A stretch of DNA of 64,000 nucleotides from Rosa chinensis (taxonomy: Eukaryota; Streptophyta; Magnoliopsida; Rosales; Rosaceae). The DNA lies in contig NC_037092.1 of NCBI RefSeq assembly GCF_002994745.2, positions 69,601,823-69,665,822 on the forward strand, in the 5' to 3' direction. The position numbers were made by a program, and so were the translations under genes. The notes below the pieces were generated by a model. The model had not been told where the DNA came from and searched no databases. It worked only from the letters and a program-made list of their open reading frames with translations. Shown one piece after another: positions 59,499 through 64,000 of the stretch (its first letter is position 1; each line of letters begins with the position of its first letter).

Positions 59499-59769
59499 GG
59501 GAAAAATTCACCAACGGTGTCTGGACACTTAGGGGACTTTCAGAATGATACCTGAACTTACAAAGTTATCAATGTGATACCTGGACTCATTTTTTCGTAT
59601 CAACATCGTACCTATGACCAATTTCCGTAACGGCTCCGTGACGGAAATTGGCCTTAGGTATCACATTGATACGAAAAAATGAGTCCAGGTATCACATTGA
59701 TAACTTTGTAAGTTCAGGTATCATTCTGAAAGTCCCTAAGTGTCCAGACACCGTTGGTGAATTTTTCCC
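59499..59769. repeat. Terminal 271-bp palindrome, left
   Basis: Reads the same inverted around a centre near 59634 (AACGGCTCCGTGACGG). Both its ends are GGGAAAAATTCACC. Confidence 0.9.
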
Positions 59770-60533
59770 AATTTTGCACGTGAGTCACTTAATGAAGACA
59801 AAATGACCGATTTACCCTCAAATTCTTTCTTTCTTTTCTTTTCTTTTTTTCTTTATTCTTCTTTCTTTCTTTCTTTCTTCTTCTTCTTCTTTTCTGGTTT
59901 CTTCTTCCCCTGATTTGAATCATCAAGATTCAAATCATCTTGCTCGTCTGATTCCCACCGCCGATCGCTGATCAAACACCGCCGCTGCGTCTCAATCCAC
60001 CTTCATGCACCACAGATGTTTCTGGTTCCCCCAACTTCAAATCCTATAGCAAATTGAAATTGTGGATTGAGGCTTCACCGTTCACTCCGAGTTCATCCCC
60101 GCCGCCGCCGCCAATGACTTGACCACCGCCACTCTCGTTCTCTCCTCCGACCCCCTTTTATACACCATTGATCAGAAACTCAGACCCCGCCAGCCCTGCA
60201 CTCTCAAATCACAGCTCCAATCACACCCCTCCATCCTCTCCTTCTTCCCGACATGCAACACCACCTCCACACCATCCTCACCTGCAACTTCATCGGTTTA
60301 GCCAACAACTTGGGCCTCTAGCCCAACTTCGATCAGAGGCAATTTTAGGCAGACAAAGATTAACAACTTCGACCTCAACACCATCCTCACCTGCAGAAAA
60401 TTCGAGCTGTTCTTATTCACTATCTTCGCCACTCCGCTGCTACCCACCATTGTGCCTCGCCGATTAGTAAACAAAGGACTCGGAGCCTCCACCATCGAGA
60501 AATTGAGGCTTACGTTCTGCGTATCCTGCGCGG

Positions 60534-60758
60534 CCAATCGACGACCTTGCTAGGCTGGTCGTATCCAAGCCGGTCCTTCATGTCGTAGAATTGAATGGCG
60601 GTGTGGGCGACGAGCCTGATGCTGCGATCCCTGGGGCCTTTAGTGGTGCAAACCTTGCTGTGGCTGTCCTTCCGGCCGGTGGCCTTTAGAATGTGGCCTT
60701 GAGCCTCCACGATTTCGCTAGCGGTGGAGGAAGAAGCAATCCTTATCCCCAAACCCAA
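60534..60758 (-). pseudogene. Captured TCP transcription-factor domain fragment
   Basis: The minus-strand frame includes [19 protein letters not shown] (basic region) and [20 protein letters not shown] (helix-loop part), then SKVVDW. This is the TCP domain of the class that includes CIN-type leaf-development regulators. Similarity stops right after VDW, inside the second helix. Substitutions such as Ser in the RKDRHSK core suggest drift. Upstream residues ([14 protein letters not shown]) also fit the family. It is in the MULE loop, so it was captured from a genomic gene. Binding as a stand-alone protein is unlikely. Confidence 0.88.
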
Positions 60759-61028
60759 TCGAGAAGCAGTGGAGGATGACGTTGTTGTGCGGTGGTGGAG
60801 GTTGTTGTGGTCAAGTCATTGGCGACGGCGGCGGGGATGAACTCGGAGTGTGCGGTGAAGCCTCAATGCACAATTTCAATTTGCTATAGGATTTGAAGTT
60901 GGGGGAACCAGAAACATCTGTGGTGCATGAAGGTGGATTGAGACGCAGCGGCGGTGGGAATCGAACGAGCAAGATGATTTGAATCTTGATGATTCAAATC
61001 AGGGGAAGAAGAAACCAGAAAAGAATAA

Positions 61029-61065
<37 letters not shown>

Positions 61066-61155
61066 AGAATAAAGAAAAAAAGAAAAGAAAAGAAAGAAAG
61101 AATTTGAGGGTAAATCGGTCATTTTGTCTTCATTAAGTGACTCACGTGCAAAATT

Positions 61156-61426
61156 GGGAAAAATTCACCAACAGTGTCTGGACACTTAGGGACTTTCAGA
61201 ATGATACCTGAACTTACAAAGTTATCAATGTGATACCTGGACTCATTTTTTCGTATCAATGTGATACCTACGGCCAATTTCCGTCACGGAGCCGTTACGG
61301 AAATTGGTCATAGGTACGATGTTGATACGAAAAAATGAGTCCAGGTATCACATTGATAACTTTGTAAGTTCAGGTATCATTCTGAAAGTCCCTTAAGTGT
61401 CCAGACACCGTTGGTGAATTTTTCCC
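61156..61426. repeat. Terminal 271-bp palindrome, right
   Basis: Second copy of the 59499-59769 palindrome, equal in length and very similar in sequence. Confidence 0.9.
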
Positions 61427-61436
61427 TAAAATCAGT

Positions 61437-61452
61437 GTGTGTGTGTGTGTGT
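61437..61452 (+). repeat. (GT)n microsatellite
   Basis: About eight GT units immediately after the MULE's right target duplication. Confidence 0.9.
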
Positions 61453-63552
61453 AAATCAATATCAAAATCATTAAGCTAAACTTTATCATAATCACAAAAT
61501 TCTATATATTTGAAGCATTAGAATAATTGCTAGTAGTCAAAACTTGTAGAAGAAGATTCCGTATATGGCTTATATAACTCTTAGCCCATACAATACCCCT
61601 CTCTATATATAACTCTTAGCATAAATGGATTGAATAAAAGAGGGGCAAAATTGTAACTATGTGGTGGAAAAGAATAGGATAAACACGGCTACTCTCCCGT
61701 TTCAGTTGAATAACAGATAAACCCAGAGTGATTGCAGTTATTATCCTCCCAATCAACGCTCCCACGTTCAACCAAGAAAAAAGTGCTTTGCAGTTCTTGA
61801 CTCTTAAAACGGCTCCTCTCATACGTAGTTTCAAATAGGAAGAAAGACGGAATGACAAATCTAGTTATTAATTAAGCCAATAAAGCTTAAAGTTAAATTT
61901 TTAAAATACCTGAAATTGCCCTTCTTTAATTAAACACAAAAAATCTGAAATTTAATATATATGAGGATATAACAGTAATTAACTTAAGACACATTGAAAT
62001 AAGAAGTGCATTTGATCGTGGGAACAGTACATGCTTCAACAACTGCAATTGCAGTTTATGATTTCAAATTGAAAAGTTAGTTTATCCAAAGAAAATAAAA
62101 TTTCTCCGAATGAATAAATAAAAATTATTATTTAGAAGATCCAAATATCAATTGACACGGTAAATGAAGCTATTTAGAGTCAATTGACACGCGCGTAAGC
62201 GTGTGTTAATTGGCTTGTTGATATAAATTTGATATGTCATATATGGATATTTTTTGAAAGAGAAATGGATTAGATAAGTAAATTTAATAATTAAAATTAA
62301 AATATAAAGTGTAATAAGAAAATAGGGTACAAAAAAAAAAAACAACCTACATCACACGTCTCATAACTCGAGCAAAAGATTGCACAAAATTGTTTTTAGG
62401 CTCATGGGAATGACGAAATGCATGCGTCAAATGCTTAATTTCTAAGACCAACTTTGAGAACTTTATGCAAAAGCCAAAGCAACTCCTTGACATTATATAA
62501 TACGGCCCGCTATACGAGTTCGGTGAGCCGACAATCAATGGTAAAGTAGAACCAAACCAATCCTCATTGGCATGTTCATCAATTATTCTAAGTTATTCTC
62601 GTTAAGGTCAATATGGCCTTGAGCATCAGAGCACCATCCATCATCATGAAAAGGGTTCTTCTCTCAGGTGCTTCTGCTCTTGCCAAGCTTCTAAGTTGAG
62701 TGCAGACAATAAAGTGAAGAGTAAAAAGGACTCCAGCCGAAACACACTAGGGAACCTCAGAACCTCTGAATGCAGAACAGACAAAGAAACACAAAATGCA
62801 CGCATACTTGTATTTACAGCTACATCCAAGTGTGGTGAAACACCATCATGATCACAACAAGGTACTTCTGATTGCACAAGGGAGAGCATTCGGAACATAA
62901 AAAGAGAGAAAAGAAGTTGCACGATTAGTTCCCTTTTCCTCAATCTGGATTTGCGTCTTGTCATGATATTGTTTTAACTTCTACTATGAGCCATGTATTA
63001 CAAGTCTAAAGATTGTCGTGTATCACTTTGGGTTGTACTAGTAAAGAAAGGGATAATTTGATTTGTGATACATGGCTTGGATTAAGTGAAGCGAGAGCCA
63101 GACAAGAATAAAATTAAATTCTCATATTTCATAGTTCATCCATTTTCAACAGAAGAATAAGAAAAGGAAGGGTTTAAGCTTAACTCAAACACAAACAAAG
63201 AAGCGGGAAATATAAAAATAAATAAAAAGACACTAGTTGAAAACTAAAGTTTTTCTGGGAATCGAAAGGGACAAAATAAAGAACAATCAAGACATTCCAT
63301 TATGAAAGCAATTGAGTACTTTAACATGCATTTGGGGGGTCCAAATTCTCAGTTCCAGTTGCCGACAGCATGGTTCAAGCACTCAAACACTAATTATGTA
63401 TGCAATGATAACTGCAATGAAGTCAACTCATGATATCAATTCTCAGTGTGTAAATGACATAGGATTCCCAAGCACTTTTTAACACACGTCCCACAATTTT
63501 TTTAAATTAGGCAATGATTAGACTACGCCATGGTAAAGAGCTTCTGCCTGCC
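61453..63552. other. AT-rich intergenic DNA
   Basis: I see no supported gene. A 106-codon minus-strand ORF (62644-62964) has no recognised domain and no clear promoter. Confidence 0.5.
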
Positions 63553-63560
63553 TATAAAAG
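63553..63560 (+). promoter_or_regulatory. TATA box of the right-edge gene
   Basis: TATAAAAG lies 57 bp before the ATG at 63617, with a CA-rich leader between. This is a typical plant promoter layout. Confidence 0.7.
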
Positions 63561-63616
63561 ACCCTGCCACAACAAAATATATCTCAAGTTCTCAACAATT
63601 CCTATTCACCTAAAGC

Positions 63617-63737
63617 ATGCATCATCTTCAGCTTAAGATGGGAAGACAGAGCCACATTAATCTTCTTTTGATATGGCTCCTGCTCGCAACTTCTCAATAC
63701 CACCACTACATTATTAATGCTCAAGCTCTTGAATCAG
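63617..63737 (+). CDS. Probable first exon of a secreted-protein gene, cut by window end
   Basis: ATG at 63617, with a second in-frame ATG at 63638. The translation contains MGRQSHINLLLIWLLLATS followed by NAQALESG, a good signal peptide. A GT donor at 63738-63739 (CAG|GTAAAT) follows. Possible next acceptors are at about 63779 and 63858, but the continuation is outside the window or uncertain. The family cannot be named. Confidence 0.5.
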
Positions 63738-64000
63738 GTAAATCACTCTGGAGGGTTTCTCTGCTATGCTTAACCACAGGTGCAGTTACGTTCCACCCAA
63801 GTTGCAGGGGATGTTCGAACAGATAAGTTTTGACGTTTGAACAGAACCCTCAACTTGCAGTTAACCATGGCAGAGAACTCTTTACTCAGTCTTCAACTTT
63901 TTGTAATGGATATGAGAAGTGTCGCAAACATTTTATCAAAACTCAAATCATTACAAAGAACCAAAAAAAAAAAACGTACATAGCTGAGCAGATTGTACCT

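Larger units (their letters stand above)
59499..61426. mobile_element. Palindromic Pack-MULE carrying a TCP gene fragment, 1928 bp
   Basis: It starts GGGAAAAATTCACCAACGG and ends with its complement. 9-bp duplications TAAAATCAA (59490-59498) and TAAAATCAG (61427-61435) differ at one base. Arms 59499-60126 and 60807-61426 (628 and 620 bp) are near-perfect inverted repeats. The first and last 271 bp are themselves palindromes. The 680-bp loop contains a TCP-domain fragment. No transposase was seen. Confidence 0.92.

Noticed and set aside
62644..62964. 106-codon minus-strand ORF
   Set aside because: No domain, splice context or promoter. Probably chance.

Overview
This is plant nuclear DNA, most likely from a eudicot. 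It is AT-rich, with GT-AG introns, plant transposon superfamilies and plant-type beta-carbonic anhydrases. Several families would fit a rosid such as a Rosaceae species, but that is a guess. Transposable elements, many nested, fill most of the window. I support only two complete host genes, plus the probable first exon of a third at the right edge.

Layout. 1-12088: decayed Ty3/gypsy element of the Tat (dual RNase H) type on the minus strand, with its 5' LTR at 11334-12088. Its far end holds an opposite-strand, apparently spliced ORF resembling the plant mobile domain; the other LTR lies left of the window. 13156-16281: hAT element containing a smaller hAT and a LINE fragment. 17.8-19.5 kb: retroposed debris. 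20285-20684: foldback MITE in a TA microsatellite. 21087-25279: near-complete hAT whose transposase has three in-frame TGA codons and one frameshift. 25739-27522 and 31725-34043: tandem beta-carbonic anhydrase genes (CA1, CA2), both minus strand, separated by a 1.4 kb hAT-like element. 34616-40029: young Ty1/copia element in the CA2 upstream region. About 41.2-54.4 kb: nest of an outer Mutator-like element (MULE) holding another MULE (42223-45880, itself holding 43699-45592) and a 6.66 kb CACTA element (47015-53677). The CACTA carries exon-intron pieces of at least three host genes (acetyl-CoA synthetase, DMC1/RAD51-like recombinase, IST1-like protein) and a head-to-tail TRIM dimer. 59499-61426: giant palindromic MULE carrying a TCP transcription-factor fragment in its loop. 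63617-end: probable start of a secreted-protein gene.

The two carbonic anhydrases share exon lengths, a 5'-UTR intron and a TATA-proximal block, so they arose by tandem duplication. They now differ in promoter integrity (copia insertion in CA2) and in one splice donor (GC in CA1). The most unusual content is the multi-gene CACTA, the TRIM dimer under a single target-site duplication, and the palindromic TCP-carrying MULE. All calls come from reading sequence and motifs. No database search was possible, so family names rest on motif recognition and termini/TSD structure.
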